Below are positions 34,581 through 43,798 of a stretch of DNA of 64,000 bases, piece after piece. The notes beneath the pieces were generated by a model that was not told where the DNA came from, did not search any database, and worked only from the letters and a program-made list of their open reading frames with translations. Positions within the stretch are counted from its first letter, which is position 1, and the number at the start of each line of letters is the position of its first letter. The stretch is from Aliishimia sp963721175 (GTDB lineage: Bacteria > Pseudomonadota > Alphaproteobacteria > Rhodobacterales > Rhodobacteraceae). A program made the translations under genes and the position numbers. Location: positions 124,001-188,000 of the forward strand of contig CAVRIG010000020.1 in the NCBI GenBank assembly GCA_963721175.1, given 5' to 3'.

Positions 34581-35657
34581 CTAGTCGAGCCAACCCTTGA
34601 GGTTGTCCTCGATCACGGATGAGAGCGCCTTGATGTGCGCGGCATCATCGTTCAGGCACGGCACGTAGGTGAACTGCTCCCCTCCCGCGTGCTCGAAGCT
34701 TTCGCGGATCTCTTCGTTGATCTCTTCCAGCGTCTCGATGCAATCGGCTGAAAAGGCGGGCGCGCACACGGCAATCTTCTTGTTGCCTTGTTCGGCAAGT
34801 CGCGCGACCTCCTCGACGGTATATGGCTTCAGCCATTCCTCCGGCCCGAAACGGGACTGGAACGTCGTCGTGATTTCGGTGTCGTCCCAGCCCAGCCGCT
34901 CCTTGAGCAGCCGCGTCGTCTTCTGGCACTGGCAATGGTAGGGATCGCCTTCCAGAAGGTACCGCTTGGGCACGCCGTGATAGGAGCACACCAGGATATC
35001 GGGACGGTCGTCGAGCTTGGCATAAGCCGTCTCGATCGAGCGGGCCAGAGCATCGATGTAGAGCGGATGATCGTAGTAAGGCCCGACCGTGCGGGTCGAC
35101 GGCTGCCACTTTTCGTCCATCAGAGCCCGGAAGAATTGATCATTGGCAGTGGCGGATGTCGCGCCGGCATAATGCGGGTAAAGCGGGAAAAACAGGATCT
35201 TGTGGCAGCCTGCAGCCACCATCTGCTGCACCTTCGACTTGGTGGAGGGATTGCCGTAGCGCATGCAGAAATCGACCATGACCTGGTCGCCATATCGCGC
35301 GTTCATCATCTCCGTGATCTTGGTCGTCTGGTCCTTCGTGATGGTCATCAATGGACTTTCGCCCTTGTCGTGGTTCCAGATCGACTTGTAGGCCTCTCCG
35401 CTGGAAAACGGCCGTTTCGACAGGATGATCAACTGGAGAAGCGGCTGCCAGATCCAGGGGGAGTAGTCGATCACGCGCTTGTCCGACAGGAATTCGTTCA
35501 GGTAGCGCCGCATCGACCAATAGTCGAAATTGTCCGGCGTGCCCAGATTGGCGAGCAGGACGCCGACGCGGGCCGGCGGCAGTTCCGGGTGGTCTGCATC
35601 GGCATGTACGGGCCGCACGGCCTTCTTGGTGGCATCAAGCATCATGGTGTCCAGCAT
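34581..35657 (-). CDS. hemH: Ferrochelatase
   Basis: A 358-residue enzyme inserting Fe2+ into protoporphyrin IX, the last step of haem synthesis. It contains 'LANLGTPDN', 'MRYGNPST', the metal-binding His in 'SYHGVPKRYLLEGDPY', and 'TTFQSRFGPEEWLKPYT' near the C-terminal third. Two further methionines lie within the first six residues, so the exact start could be 35657, 35645 or 35642. It complements the hemJ fragment at the window start. No frame break. Confidence 0.95.
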   Translation of the reverse strand: MLDTMMLDATKKAVRPVHADADHPELPPARVGVLLANLGTPDNFDYWSMRRYLNEFLSDKRVIDYSPWIWQPLLQLIILSKRPFSSGEAYKSIWNHDKGESPLMTITKDQTTKITEMMNARYGDQVMVDFCMRYGNPSTKSKVQQMVAAGCHKILFFPLYPHYAGATSATANDQFFRALMDEKWQPSTRTVGPYYDHPLYIDALARSIETAYAKLDDRPDILVCSYHGVPKRYLLEGDPYHCQCQKTTRLLKERLGWDDTEITTTFQSRFGPEEWLKPYTVEEVARLAEQGNKKIAVCAPAFSADCIETLEEINEEIRESFEHAGGEQFTYVPCLNDDAAHIKALSSVIEDNLKGWLD

Positions 35658-35696
35658 ACTGGTGTGAGTGTCCAGATAAACGCATTTGTGAGGAGG

Positions 35697-36522
35697 TCAA
35701 TCTGGCAGCGGCGTTTCGTCCGTTCCCAGCGCATCGGCCAGCCGGGTACGCGCCGACCCTGGTCGCAGCGGTTTCGGCTGACTGTCGGCAGGCGCCCAGC
35801 CGGTCAGGACAAGAAGTTCGAAACTGGCGCGCAGGGCTTTCTGATCTCCGGGGAAATGCTCCGCATAGAGGTCCGCCGCCCGCCGGAAGAGACCCGGCCG
35901 GGTCATGTGGCGGTCGCGCGCAGCCAGCGCATTCGCCTCGCCCATGTGCCGCAGGTCCAGCATCAGACGGTCGAGGCTGTCGTACTCCGCGGTGACATTG
36001 ATGGCGTCTGCGACGGGCAAGGCGAAACCGCCACGTTGGAGCAAGCGCTCCCAGATCCCGGATGTCCGCCATCGGCAGAACACGTGGCGACAGTCCGCCG
36101 CGCGCAGCGGTTTCTGTTTGCGAAAGACAGCTCCGCAATTCGTTCAGCGTCCGGCCGCCCGGCAGAATCGCCAGAAGCAACCCGTCCGGCACCAGCGCAC
36201 GCCGGCACTGGATCAGTTGACCGACCGGATCGTTTGCCCAGTGCAGCGCCATGGCATGAACCACGAGGTCATGCTGACCCGGCCCCAGATCGAGCGTCTC
36301 GGCGTCCTCGACCATCTTGGCCCCGGGGACCACGTCGGACCAACGGTGCACGTGACCCGTCACGATTGCAGGTTTTGTAAACGCCTTCTTAACCATGGAC
36401 AGGCGATCCTCGATCTCGCCCTGCGCCAGATCGTGCAGAAACATCGCATCGTCGCGCGTGCGGGCCCGATTGCGGGTCAGCGCGGCACGATCGCACAACA
36501 TGGGGGCGGTAGGCGAAGACAT
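35697..36522 (-). CDS. SAM-dependent methyltransferase-like protein (NDUFAF5/BioC type), one frameshift
   Basis: The N-terminal part from ATG 36522 reads 'MLCDRAALTRNRART', typical of the NDUFAF5-like group, then 'DLVVHAMALHWANDPVGQL' and 'LPGGRTLNELR'. After an apparent extra base near 36045 the next frame continues with 'LLQRGGFALPVADAINV' and 'LRHMGEANALAARDR'. Together they make a protein of about 275 residues. The expected glycine-rich SAM motif is replaced by 'AIVTGHVHRW', so SAM binding may be altered, as in some hydroxylase-like relatives. It is divergent from comF with 15 bases between starts. Confidence 0.75.
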
Positions 36523-36537
36523 GGGATGCCTTGTAGA

Positions 36538-37271
36538 ATGCTCCGACAGCAGGTTCAAACCGCCTTGCAGGTTCTTTTTCCGCCCAGCTGCGCCGGGTGC
36601 GGCGGTTTGGTGGAGAGCGACTTTGGTCTTTGTGGTGCGTGCTGGCGCGAGTTGCCACTGATTTCCGGACCCGTCTGCGAGACCTGCGGCGTCCCGGTGA
36701 TCGGCGGCGGACTCGAGCGACTCGGCACAATGCGATGATTGCCTGCGGATCGCCCGGCCCTGGCACCGCGGGCGCGCGGCGATGCGGTACCGCGGCATGG
36801 GACGCAAGCTGGTGCTCGCGCTCAAGCACGGGGACCGTCAGGACATCGCGGTGACGGCGAGCACGGTGGCTGGCGCGGGCCGCGCAGCCCTTGGTGGCCG
36901 AGGATACGGTCCTTGTGCCGATCCCTCTGCACTGGTCGCGAATGATCAAGCGCCGCTACAACCAGTCGGCGCTTCTGGTGAAGCGCGTGGCGCCGAAACT
37001 TGGCTGCGATGTTGCGCTCGACGCCCTCGTGCGCCCGCGGCGGACGCAGCCGCTCGAGCGCGTGACGCTGGACGAACGGTTCGCACGGCTTTCGGGGGCG
37101 ATTTCGGTTCATCCTGGGCGCGCGCCGAAACTGGCCGGTCGCCATGTCGTGATCGTGGACGACGTGATGACCAGCGGGGCCACGTTGGGCGCCGCGACCG
37201 AAGCCTGCCTTGCGGCCGGCGCGCGGCAAGTCGACGTGCTGGTACTGGCAAGGGTCTGCAAGGACGACTAG
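36538..37271 (+). CDS. comF: ComF family phosphoribosyltransferase-like protein, two frameshifts
   Basis: Three successive frames give a ComF protein. The first, from ATG 36538, has the zinc-type cysteines 'CAGCGG', 'CGAC' and 'CETCG'. The second holds 'CDDCLRIARPW' and 'LVLALKHGDR', and the third 'VPIPLHWSRMIKRRYNQSALL' and the PRPP motif 'VVIVDDVMTSGATL'. Shifts occur near 36709 and 36866; each is explained by one surplus g. Sequencing error is the likely cause. ComF homologues are linked to DNA uptake in naturally competent bacteria, but they are widespread and the biochemical role is uncertain. Confidence 0.85.
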
Positions 37272-37305
37272 ATACAGTCCAAACGCAATGTCTTTGGGGG
37301 AACCC

Positions 37306-37563
37306 ATGAAACCGGTTGAAATCTATACTTCGCCGCTGTGCGGCTTTTGTCATGCAGCCAAACGCCTGCTGTCCCAGAAAGGTGTGAGCTTTTCCGAAAT
37401 CGACGTTCTGGCCGACCCCTCGCGCAAGCCGGAAATGATCGAACGCGCCAGCGGACGGCGGACCGTACCGCAAATCTTCGTCGGAGACACTCATGTGGGC
37501 GGCTGTGACGAACTCTATGATCTGGAGCGGAGCGGCAAGCTCGACCCGATGCTGGGCGCCTGA
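37306..37563 (+). CDS. grxC: Glutaredoxin 3
   Basis: An 85-residue dithiol glutaredoxin with active site 'CGFC' at residues 12-15, 'RRTVPQIFVGD' (cis-Pro) and the glutathione-binding 'GGCDEL'. The CGFC site replaces the common CPYC. It reduces disulfides with glutathione. 'gggggaa' precedes the ATG. Its stop overlaps the start of the next gene by one base (TGATG), indicating translational coupling. Confidence 0.93.
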   Translation: MKPVEIYTSPLCGFCHAAKRLLSQKGVSFSEIDVLADPSRKPEMIERASGRRTVPQIFVGDTHVGGCDELYDLERSGKLDPMLGA

Positions 37564-38396
37564 TGCGCGGCGCGCTGCTGCAGCTCAACGCGTCGGACGA
37601 CCCGGTCGAGAACCTCGAGACCGTGCAAGCTATGGTGTCCGAAGCCGTGGATCGGGGCGCGGAATTCGTTCTGACGCCCGAGGTGAGCAATTGCGTGTCG
37701 CTGAACCGAGGCCACCAGCGCGATGTGCTGCGGCTGCCGCAGGACGACCAGACGCTGGCGGGCTTTCGGGATACTGCAAGAGCGCATGCTGTCTGGCTTC
37801 TTGCGGGGTCTCTCGCGGTCAAGACTGACGATCCGGACGGCCGCTTTGCCAACCGGTCGTTTCTGATCGATCCAGACGGTGCGGTTCGCGCCGAGTACGA
37901 CAAGATTCACATGTTCGACGTGGATATCGATGCCGAGGAATCGTTCCGGGAGAGTAACGGGTATCGGCCCGGAACGCGCGCGGTCGTTGCAGATACGCCT
38001 TTTGGCCGGGTTGGGCTGTCCGTCTGCTACGATATGCGTTTTCCCAAGCTCTATCAGGCGCTGGCACGCGCGGGCGCGCGGATCCTGACCGTGCCCTCGG
38101 CGTTTTCGCCGGTGACCGGCGCGGCCCATTGGCATAGCCTTCTGCGTGCGCGGGCCATCGAAACGGGATGTTTCGTGCTCGCCCCGGCACAGACGGGCAC
38201 CCATCGCGCCAAGTCCGGCAAACCTCGCAAGACCTACGGGCACTCACTCGTGGTTTCCCCTTGGGGCGAAGTTCTCCTCGATGCGGGCACCGAGCCGGGC
38301 GTTTATATGTTTGATCTGGAACTGAATTCCGTCGATGATGTGCGCCGCAGGGTTCCGTCCCTGCAGAACGCGCGCGAGTTTGACGGACCGGAATGA
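37563..38396 (+). CDS. Carbon-nitrogen hydrolase (nitrilase superfamily, Nit-like)
   Basis: A 277-residue amidase with the Glu-Lys-Cys triad visible: Glu40 in 'VLTPE', Lys114 in 'YDKIHMFDVD' and Cys155 in 'LSVCYDMRFP'. It resembles Nit1/Nit2-type deaminated-glutathione or omega-amidases, consistent with its position next to glutaredoxin, but the substrate is inferred only from family and context. It overlaps the downstream MarR gene by four bases. Confidence 0.9.
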   Translation: MRGALLQLNASDDPVENLETVQAMVSEAVDRGAEFVLTPEVSNCVSLNRGHQRDVLRLPQDDQTLAGFRDTARAHAVWLLAGSLAVKTDDPDGRFANRSFLIDPDGAVRAEYDKIHMFDVDIDAEESFRESNGYRPGTRAVVADTPFGRVGLSVCYDMRFPKLYQALARAGARILTVPSAFSPVTGAAHWHSLLRARAIETGCFVLAPAQTGTHRAKSGKPRKTYGHSLVVSPWGEVLLDAGTEPGVYMFDLELNSVDDVRRRVPSLQNAREFDGPE

Positions 38397-38839
38397 GCTC
38401 GGATCTCAACAATGCTCTTGTCATCGCACTCTTCAGCGAAGTGCTGGCCGCCGATCAGGTCATTCGCCACAGGTTGAGCCGGGTGCTGCCGAAGGGGATG
38501 GAGGTTTCGCATTTCTCCGTCCTCAACCACCTTGCGCGGAACGCCGAAGAGAAGAGCCCGGCACAACTCGCCAACACATTCGGCGTCACCCGCGGGGCCA
38601 TGAGCAACACGCTTTCGAAACTGGAATGGGCGGGCTATGTGCACATCCGTCCCGATTGGGACGATGCGCGCCGGAAGATGGTGGCGATCAGCCCGGCCGG
38701 CCGCGCGGCGCGCGACCAGGCGATCAACTCCATTGCCCCGTTGGTCAACGATGCCGTCAACGATCTTGGCGCGGACGAGGTGCGACGTGCGCTGCCTGTC
38801 CTGCGTGCGCTGCGGTCGCAGATGGCGCCGGAGACCTGA
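38393..38839 (+). CDS. MarR family transcriptional regulator
   Basis: A 148-residue winged-helix regulator. The DNA-binding part contains 'SPAQLANTFGVTRGAMSNTLSKLE' (split; about residues 54-77) and the wing 'DDARRKMVAISPAG', with flanking dimerisation helices. The gene is fused by overlap to the Nit gene and probably responds to a small molecule or redox signal. It has no cysteine in the visible DNA-binding part, so OhrR-type thiol sensing is not suggested. Confidence 0.88.
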   Translation: MSSDLNNALVIALFSEVLAADQVIRHRLSRVLPKGMEVSHFSVLNHLARNAEEKSPAQLANTFGVTRGAMSNTLSKLEWAGYVHIRPDWDDARRKMVAISPAGRAARDQAINSIAPLVNDAVNDLGADEVRRALPVLRALRSQMAPET

Positions 38840-38845
38840 GTCCGT

Positions 38846-39592
38846 TTACGCGGGTTTCACCGCGGCCGTCACGTAATTCACGCTCAAGTCGCGCGCAGAG
38901 ATCGACCAGCTCCAGCTGATCGGATTGAAGACGAAGCCTTTCCGGTCCACCGGCGTCAGGCCCGCTTGCTCCATCAGCTTGAACAGTTCGTCGGGCGTGA
39001 TGAACTTCCGCCACTCATGCGTGCCCTTGGGCAGCCAGCGCATGACCTGCTCGGCGCCGATGATCGCCATGACGTAGCTTTTGGAATTGCGATTGATGGT
39101 GGAGCAGATGTGGAGCCCGCCCGGCTTCAGAAGCTGCCGGCAGGCCGTCAGGTAGGTCAGCGGGTCGGAGACATGCTCGACGACTTCCATGTTCAGCACG
39201 GCGTCGAATTGCTCGCCGTCCGCCGCCAGCGCCTCGGCCGTGGTGTGGCGGTAGTCGATCTCCAATTCCGACTGCTCGGCATGCAGCTGCGCCACGGGAA
39301 TGTTGCGCTCCGCCGCGTCGGCGCCGACGACAGTCGCGCCGAGCCGTGCCATCGGTTCGCACAGAAGGCCGCCACCGCATCCGATGTCGAGAATGCGCAG
39401 ACCTGCGAACGGAGATTTCCCGCTCAGATCCCTGTCGAATTCTGCGGCGATCTGACGCGTGATGTAGTCCAGCCGGCAGGGGTTGAGCATGTGCAACGGC
39501 TTGAATTTTCCGTCCGGATCCCACCATTCGGCGGCCATTGCCTCGAATTTTGCGATTTCTCCTGCGTCAACCGTGTTTTGTTGCGCTTGCAT
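38846..39592 (-). CDS. ubiG: Ubiquinone biosynthesis O-methyltransferase UbiG
   Basis: A 248-residue class I methyltransferase catalysing both O-methylations in ubiquinone synthesis. It has 'FEAMAAEWWDPDGKFKPLH' in the N-terminal region, SAM motif 'LDIGCGGGLLCEPMA', 'MEVVEHV' and 'STINRN'. Start 39592 is preferred for spacing from an upstream GGA-rich site; methionines at 39604 and 39625 are in frame. It is convergent with the MarR gene, 6 bases apart, and divergent from pip with only 49 bases between the starts. Confidence 0.94.
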   Translation of the reverse strand: MQAQQNTVDAGEIAKFEAMAAEWWDPDGKFKPLHMLNPCRLDYITRQIAAEFDRDLSGKSPFAGLRILDIGCGGGLLCEPMARLGATVVGADAAERNIPVAQLHAEQSELEIDYRHTTAEALAADGEQFDAVLNMEVVEHVSDPLTYLTACRQLLKPGGLHICSTINRNSKSYVMAIIGAEQVMRWLPKGTHEWRKFITPDELFKLMEQAGLTPVDRKGFVFNPISWSWSISARDLSVNYVTAAVKPA

Positions 39593-39641
39593 TCCAAGTT
39601 CCATGTGCTCTTTTGCGATTTGCATTCTATATAGGCCGGAA

Positions 39642-40613
39642 ATGGACAAGTACCCGGATCAAAAGCGCGCAGCTCAGTACCTCTACCCGCCCGTGGACCC
39701 GTTCGATCAGCGCATGGTCGATGTCGGCGACGGCCACAAGCTCTATGTCGAGCAATGCGGCAATTCGGAGGGCATTCCGGTCGTGGTGCTGCATGGCGGT
39801 CCGGGCGGCGGGTGCAGCCCGGCCATGCGGCGGTATTTCGACCCCGAGCACTACCGCGTGATTCTGTTCGACCAGCGCGGGTGCGGGCGGTCGCGGCCAC
39901 ATGCGAGCGTCGCGCACAACACGACCTGGCACCTCGTCGCCGACATCGAATATCTGCGCACCACGTTCGAGATCGACGACTGGATCGTCTTCGGCGGAAG
40001 CTGGGGCGCGACGCTAGCCCTCGTTTATGCGCAGACCCACCCGGAACATGTGCGCCACCTGGTTCTGCGTGGCGTCTTCCTCGCCACGCAGCGGGAGCTC
40101 GACTGGTTCTATGGCGGCGGCGCGGGAAAGTTCTGGCCCGACAACTGGCAAAAGTTCCTTCATCCGATCCCGGAGGAGGAGCGCGGCGATCTGATCGCGG
40201 CCTATCACAAGCGCCTGTTCTGCGGCGACCTGATGGTTGAATCGCGGTGTGCGCGGGCCTGGGCGGCCTGGGAAAACGCGCTGGCGTCGTTCCATTCGAC
40301 CGGGACCATGGGCGAGAGCCCCGGAGAATATGCACGCGCCTTCGCCCGCCTGGAGAATCATTATTTCACCAATCGCGCGTTCCTCAACAAGGACGGGCAG
40401 ATCCTGGAGGATATGGACCGGATCGCGCATATTCCGGGTATCATCGTGCAGGGTCGGTATGACATGATCTGCCCGCCCGAGGCGGCGTGGAACCTGAAGC
40501 AACGCTGGCCCGCCGCGGAACTGAAGCTGGTGCACAAGGCCGGGCACGCCTTGTCCGAACCGGGAATAAGTGCGGAACTGGTACGCGAGATGGACAGGTT
40601 GGCGCAGTCATGA
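39642..40613 (+). CDS. pip: Prolyl aminopeptidase
   Basis: A 323-residue alpha/beta hydrolase that removes N-terminal proline from peptides (peptidase family S33). The oxyanion motif 'LHGGPGGG' (residues 50-57), nucleophile Ser120 in 'GGSWGATLAL', the late Asp in 'GRYDMICP' and the His in 'KAGHALSEPG' are all present. The N-terminus 'LYPPVDPFDQRMVDVGDGHKLY' is typical (split across residues 14-35). It overlaps the next gene by four bases. Confidence 0.95.
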   Translation: MDKYPDQKRAAQYLYPPVDPFDQRMVDVGDGHKLYVEQCGNSEGIPVVVLHGGPGGGCSPAMRRYFDPEHYRVILFDQRGCGRSRPHASVAHNTTWHLVADIEYLRTTFEIDDWIVFGGSWGATLALVYAQTHPEHVRHLVLRGVFLATQRELDWFYGGGAGKFWPDNWQKFLHPIPEEERGDLIAAYHKRLFCGDLMVESRCARAWAAWENALASFHSTGTMGESPGEYARAFARLENHYFTNRAFLNKDGQILEDMDRIAHIPGIIVQGRYDMICPPEAAWNLKQRWPAAELKLVHKAGHALSEPGISAELVREMDRLAQS

Positions 40614-41458
40614 CCCGGATCGACCGCCGCGCGCTTTTCGCCACCGGTTCGGTAGCCGCGCTGCTGGCGGCGGTCGGCGTGTCCGCGGACGCGCGTCCCG
40701 CCCGCGGCGGCCATTTGCGTGCGGCATTATCGGGAGGCGATCGCGCCGAAAGCTGGCTGCACGTCCCCGGCGGGCGTTTCCTGCAGGCAGCGCGGAACGC
40801 AATCTTCGAATCGCTGACCGAAGTCGCGCCGGACGGGACGCTGCAACCGGCATTGGCGCCGAGTTGGCACGGGTCCGGCGATGGACGGGTGTGGGAGTTT
40901 CGTCTGCGTGAAGACGTGGTTTTCCACGACGGATCACCCCTGCGACAGTCGGATGCCGTGGCGTCGTTGCGGGCGTTCGGTATGAACGCCGAAGGTGGTG
41001 ACCTGATCACCGTGCGTCTGCCCGAACCCGACAGCGCGTTTCCGTTCCGGCTGGCCCGCGACGGTGTTGCCATTTTCAAAGCCGAAGAATTGGCGGACGG
41101 GACGCCGGTCACCGGGACGGGCCTCTACCGGATCCGGCGGTTCGACACCGGCCGTGGGTTCCTCGGCGAACGGGTGGAGACGCACCGCAAGGACGGCGCC
41201 GCGGGTTGGTTCGATACGGTCGAATTGGTCGCGATCTCGGACGAGGCGGTGCGGGCCGAGGCCGTGCGGGACGGAATCGTCGACGTGGCCGACATCCGAA
41301 GCCCGCATGACCTTGCGGAGCGTCCGGATGTACGACTGATGCCTGGAAATGGCACGGTCGGTGCCGCGTTGCGCAAGTGCATCCATCACCAGCCGAGAAC
41401 GGGCCAAAGCCCGCTCGACGACATGCGCTTCGTGGAGCGGTGGTGGGCGGCGACCTGA
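40610..41458 (+). CDS. Short solute-binding-protein-like protein (SBP_bac_5 type)
   Basis: A 282-residue protein with a Tat-like signal ('RIDRRALFATGSVAALLAA'). It then has 'LTEVAPDGTLQPALAPSW' and 'WEFRLREDVVFHDGSPL', the typical N-lobe of family 5 peptide/nickel-binding proteins. Ordinary members exceed 500 residues, so about half is absent. No frame break is seen inside it, and it ends shortly after 'PLDDMRFVERWW'. Whether this is a shortened functional binding protein or a decayed one is unclear. No permease genes are adjacent. Confidence 0.7.
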   Translation: MTRIDRRALFATGSVAALLAAVGVSADARPARGGHLRAALSGGDRAESWLHVPGGRFLQAARNAIFESLTEVAPDGTLQPALAPSWHGSGDGRVWEFRLREDVVFHDGSPLRQSDAVASLRAFGMNAEGGDLITVRLPEPDSAFPFRLARDGVAIFKAEELADGTPVTGTGLYRIRRFDTGRGFLGERVETHRKDGAAGWFDTVELVAISDEAVRAEAVRDGIVDVADIRSPHDLAERPDVRLMPGNGTVGAALRKCIHHQPRTGQSPLDDMRFVERWWAAT

Positions 41459-41465
41459 TTTTCAC

Positions 41466-41494
41466 TTGCAGAGTCGGAGAGCGATGCGTATATC
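41466..41494 (+). promoter_or_regulatory. Promoter candidate for rimP-nusA-ylxR-infB
   Basis: TTGCAG at 41466-41471 and TATATC at 41489-41494 with an ideal 17-base spacer. It starts 8 bases after the stop of the solute-binding gene. Transcripts from it would carry a leader of about 85 bases containing the terminator at 41550. Confidence 0.55.
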
Positions 41495-41549
41495 GCCCTC
41501 AACAGCGGCGCGTCGGGGTCCAAACCCGAGGCTCCACCGGCGAGTTGTG

Positions 41550-41572
41550 ACGGGCCGCGCGCCCGTTTTTTT
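41550..41572 (+). terminator. Intrinsic terminator or attenuator ahead of rimP
   Basis: Stem ACGGGC (41550-41555) with GCCCGT (41561-41566), 5-base loop, then a run of seven T (41566-41572). It lies between the promoter candidate at 41466 and the rimP start at 41586, so it can both end transcription from upstream and attenuate the rimP operon. Confidence 0.85.
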
Positions 41573-41585
41573 GTGTCTGGACCTC

Positions 41586-42163
41586 ATGTCGAACGACTTG
41601 ATTGCCAAAGCCGCCATCGATCGCCGCCTGGCCGAAATCATCGGCCCGGTGCTTGAGGATATGGGATATGAGCTCGTGCGGGTGCGGCTGATGAGCGGCA
41701 AGAGCACGACGCTGCAGGTCATGGCCGACAAGCCCGATGGCGGGATCGAGGTCGACGATTGCGCGGAGATCTCGACGATGCTCAGCGCCACGCTGGATGT
41801 GGAGGACCCGATCCTCGACGCCTACACGCTGGAGGTGTCGTCGCCGGGGATCGACCGGCCACTGACCCGGCTCAAGGATTTCGACACGTTCGAGGGGTAC
41901 GACGCGAAGATCGAGACGGCCGAAATGATCGACGGTCGGCGCCGCTTCAAGGGCGTGCTGGCCGGCATCGACGGCGACGAGGTGCTGATCAATGTCGATG
42001 AAGGCACCATCGGGCTGAAATTCGAGTGGTTGAGCGACGCCAAGCTGGTGCTGACCGACGACCTGATCAAGGACATGCTGCGGCGGCGCAAGGCGGCCGG
42101 GCAGCCTCGAACGAAGACGCATTTGACGAGATCGAGGCCGACGGGCCAGAGGAGGATCACTGA
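41586..42163 (+). CDS. rimP: Ribosome maturation factor RimP, frame break near the C-terminus
   Basis: RimP helps assemble the 30S subunit. The 5' part from ATG 41586 reads 'EIIGPVLEDMGYELVRVRL', 'DDCAEISTMLSATLDVEDP' and 'EVSSPGIDRPLTRLKDF', the YhbC N-terminal domain, and then the SH3-like C-terminal domain. Near 42099-42109 the frame changes, and the acidic tail 'NEDAFDEIEADGPEEDH' continues in another frame to a TGA at 42161. One deleted g or two inserted bases explains it. Without correction the protein runs into nusA sequence. nusA starts immediately after the TGA. Confidence 0.88.
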
Positions 42164-43780
42164 ATGTCCATTACATCCGCCAATCAGCTTGAACTGCTGC
42201 AGACTGCCGAGGCCGTCGCGCGCGAAAAGATGATCGACCCCACGCTCGTGATCGAGGCGATGGAGGAAAGTCTCGCCCGCGCGGCCAAGAGCCGGTACGG
42301 CGCCGAAATGGATATCCGCGTGTCGATCGACCGCAAGACCGGGCGCGCGAGGTTCACCCGCGTCCGCACGGTGGTCGAGGAGGAAGAGCTCGAGAACTAC
42401 CAGGCGGAGTTCACGGTCGAACAGGCGAAGCAGTACATGGACGATCCCAAGGTCGGCGACACCTTCGAGGAGGAAGTGCCGCCGGTCGAGATGGGCCGCA
42501 TCGCCGCGCAGTCGGCCAAGCAGGTGATCCTGCAGAAGGTCCGCGAGGCCGAGCGCGACAAGCAGTTCGAGGAATACAAGGACCGCATCGGCACGATCAT
42601 CAACGTCCTCGTCAAGCGCGAGGAATATGGCAACGTCGTGGTCGACCTGAACCCCGGCGAGGGCGTGCTGCGCCGCAACGAGAAGATCGGGCGCGAGAGC
42701 TATCGCCCCGGCGACCGCATCCGCTGCTTCATCAAGGATGTGCGGCGCGAACAGCGCGGCCCGCAGATCTTCTTGTCGCGCACCGCGCCGGAATTCATGG
42801 CCGAGCTCTTCAAGATGGAGGTGCCGGAGATCTATGACGGCATCATCGAGATCAAGGCCGTGGCCCGCGACCCGGGCAGCCGGGCGAAGATCGCGGTCAT
42901 AAGCTACGACAGTTCCATCGACCCGGTCGGTGCCTGCGTGGGCATGCGCGGCAGCCGCGTGCAGGCGGTGGTGAACGAGTTGCAGGGCGAAAAGATCGAC
43001 ATCATCCCGTGGAACGATGACCAGCCAACCTTTCTGGTGAACGCGCTGCAACCGGCGGAAGTGTCGAAAGTGGTTCTGGACGAGGAGGCCGGCAAGATCG
43101 AGGTCGTCGTTCCGGAGGAGCAGCTGTCGCTCGCCATCGGTCGGCGTGGCCAGAACGTGCGGCTGGCGTCGCAGCTGACGGGCCTCGATATCGACATCAT
43201 GACAGAGGAAGAGGAGAGCCAGCGCCGGCAGGCCGAGTTCGAGGAGCGCACGAAGCTCTTCATGGACACGCTGGATCTGGACGAATTCTTCGCGCAGCTG
43301 CTCGTCGCGGAGGGCTTCACCAACCTCGAAGAGGTCGCCTATGTCGAGCAGGACGAGCTGCTTGTGATCGACGGTGTGGATGAAGGCACGGCGGCGGAGC
43401 TTCAGGCCCGTGCCCGTGACTGGCTCGAGGCGCAGGCCGCCAAGGCGCTGGAAAACGCGCGAGCCATGGGTGTCGAGCAGAGCCTTATTGATTTCGAGGG
43501 GCTCAGCCCCCAAATGGTTGAGGCATTGGCAAAGGACGGCGTGAAGACGCTTGAGGACTTTGCCACCTGCGCCGACTGGGAACTGGCCGGAGGCTGGACG
43601 ACCGTCGACGGGGAGCGCGTCAAGGATGACGGTCTGCTCGAACCATTCGACGTCTCCTGGAAGAAGCGCAGAACATGGTGATGACGGCGCGTATCCTGCT
43701 GGGCTGGGTCGATCCTGCCGATCTGGAAGCGGACGAGGAAGATGCCGGAGAGCTGGAAGGCGAGGGGGGCGGAGGTCTGA
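42164..43780 (+). CDS. nusA: Transcription elongation factor NusA, two indels near the C-terminus
   Basis: NusA binds RNA polymerase and modulates pausing, termination and antitermination. The N-terminal polymerase-binding domain (1-130), S1 domain (about 137-200), two KH domains with 'GACVGMRGSRVQAV' and 'LSLAIGRRGQNVRLASQL', and acidic C-terminal repeats with helix-hairpin-helix character are all present in one frame to about 43655. There a missing c shifts the frame: the last helix 'EEAQNMVMTARILLGWVDPADLEADEED' (in pieces) is in the next frame. A second indel in a run of g near 43766 is needed to reach the TGA at 43778-43780. Confidence 0.92.
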
Positions 43781-43798
43781 TCAAGGACCTTTGGAGTT

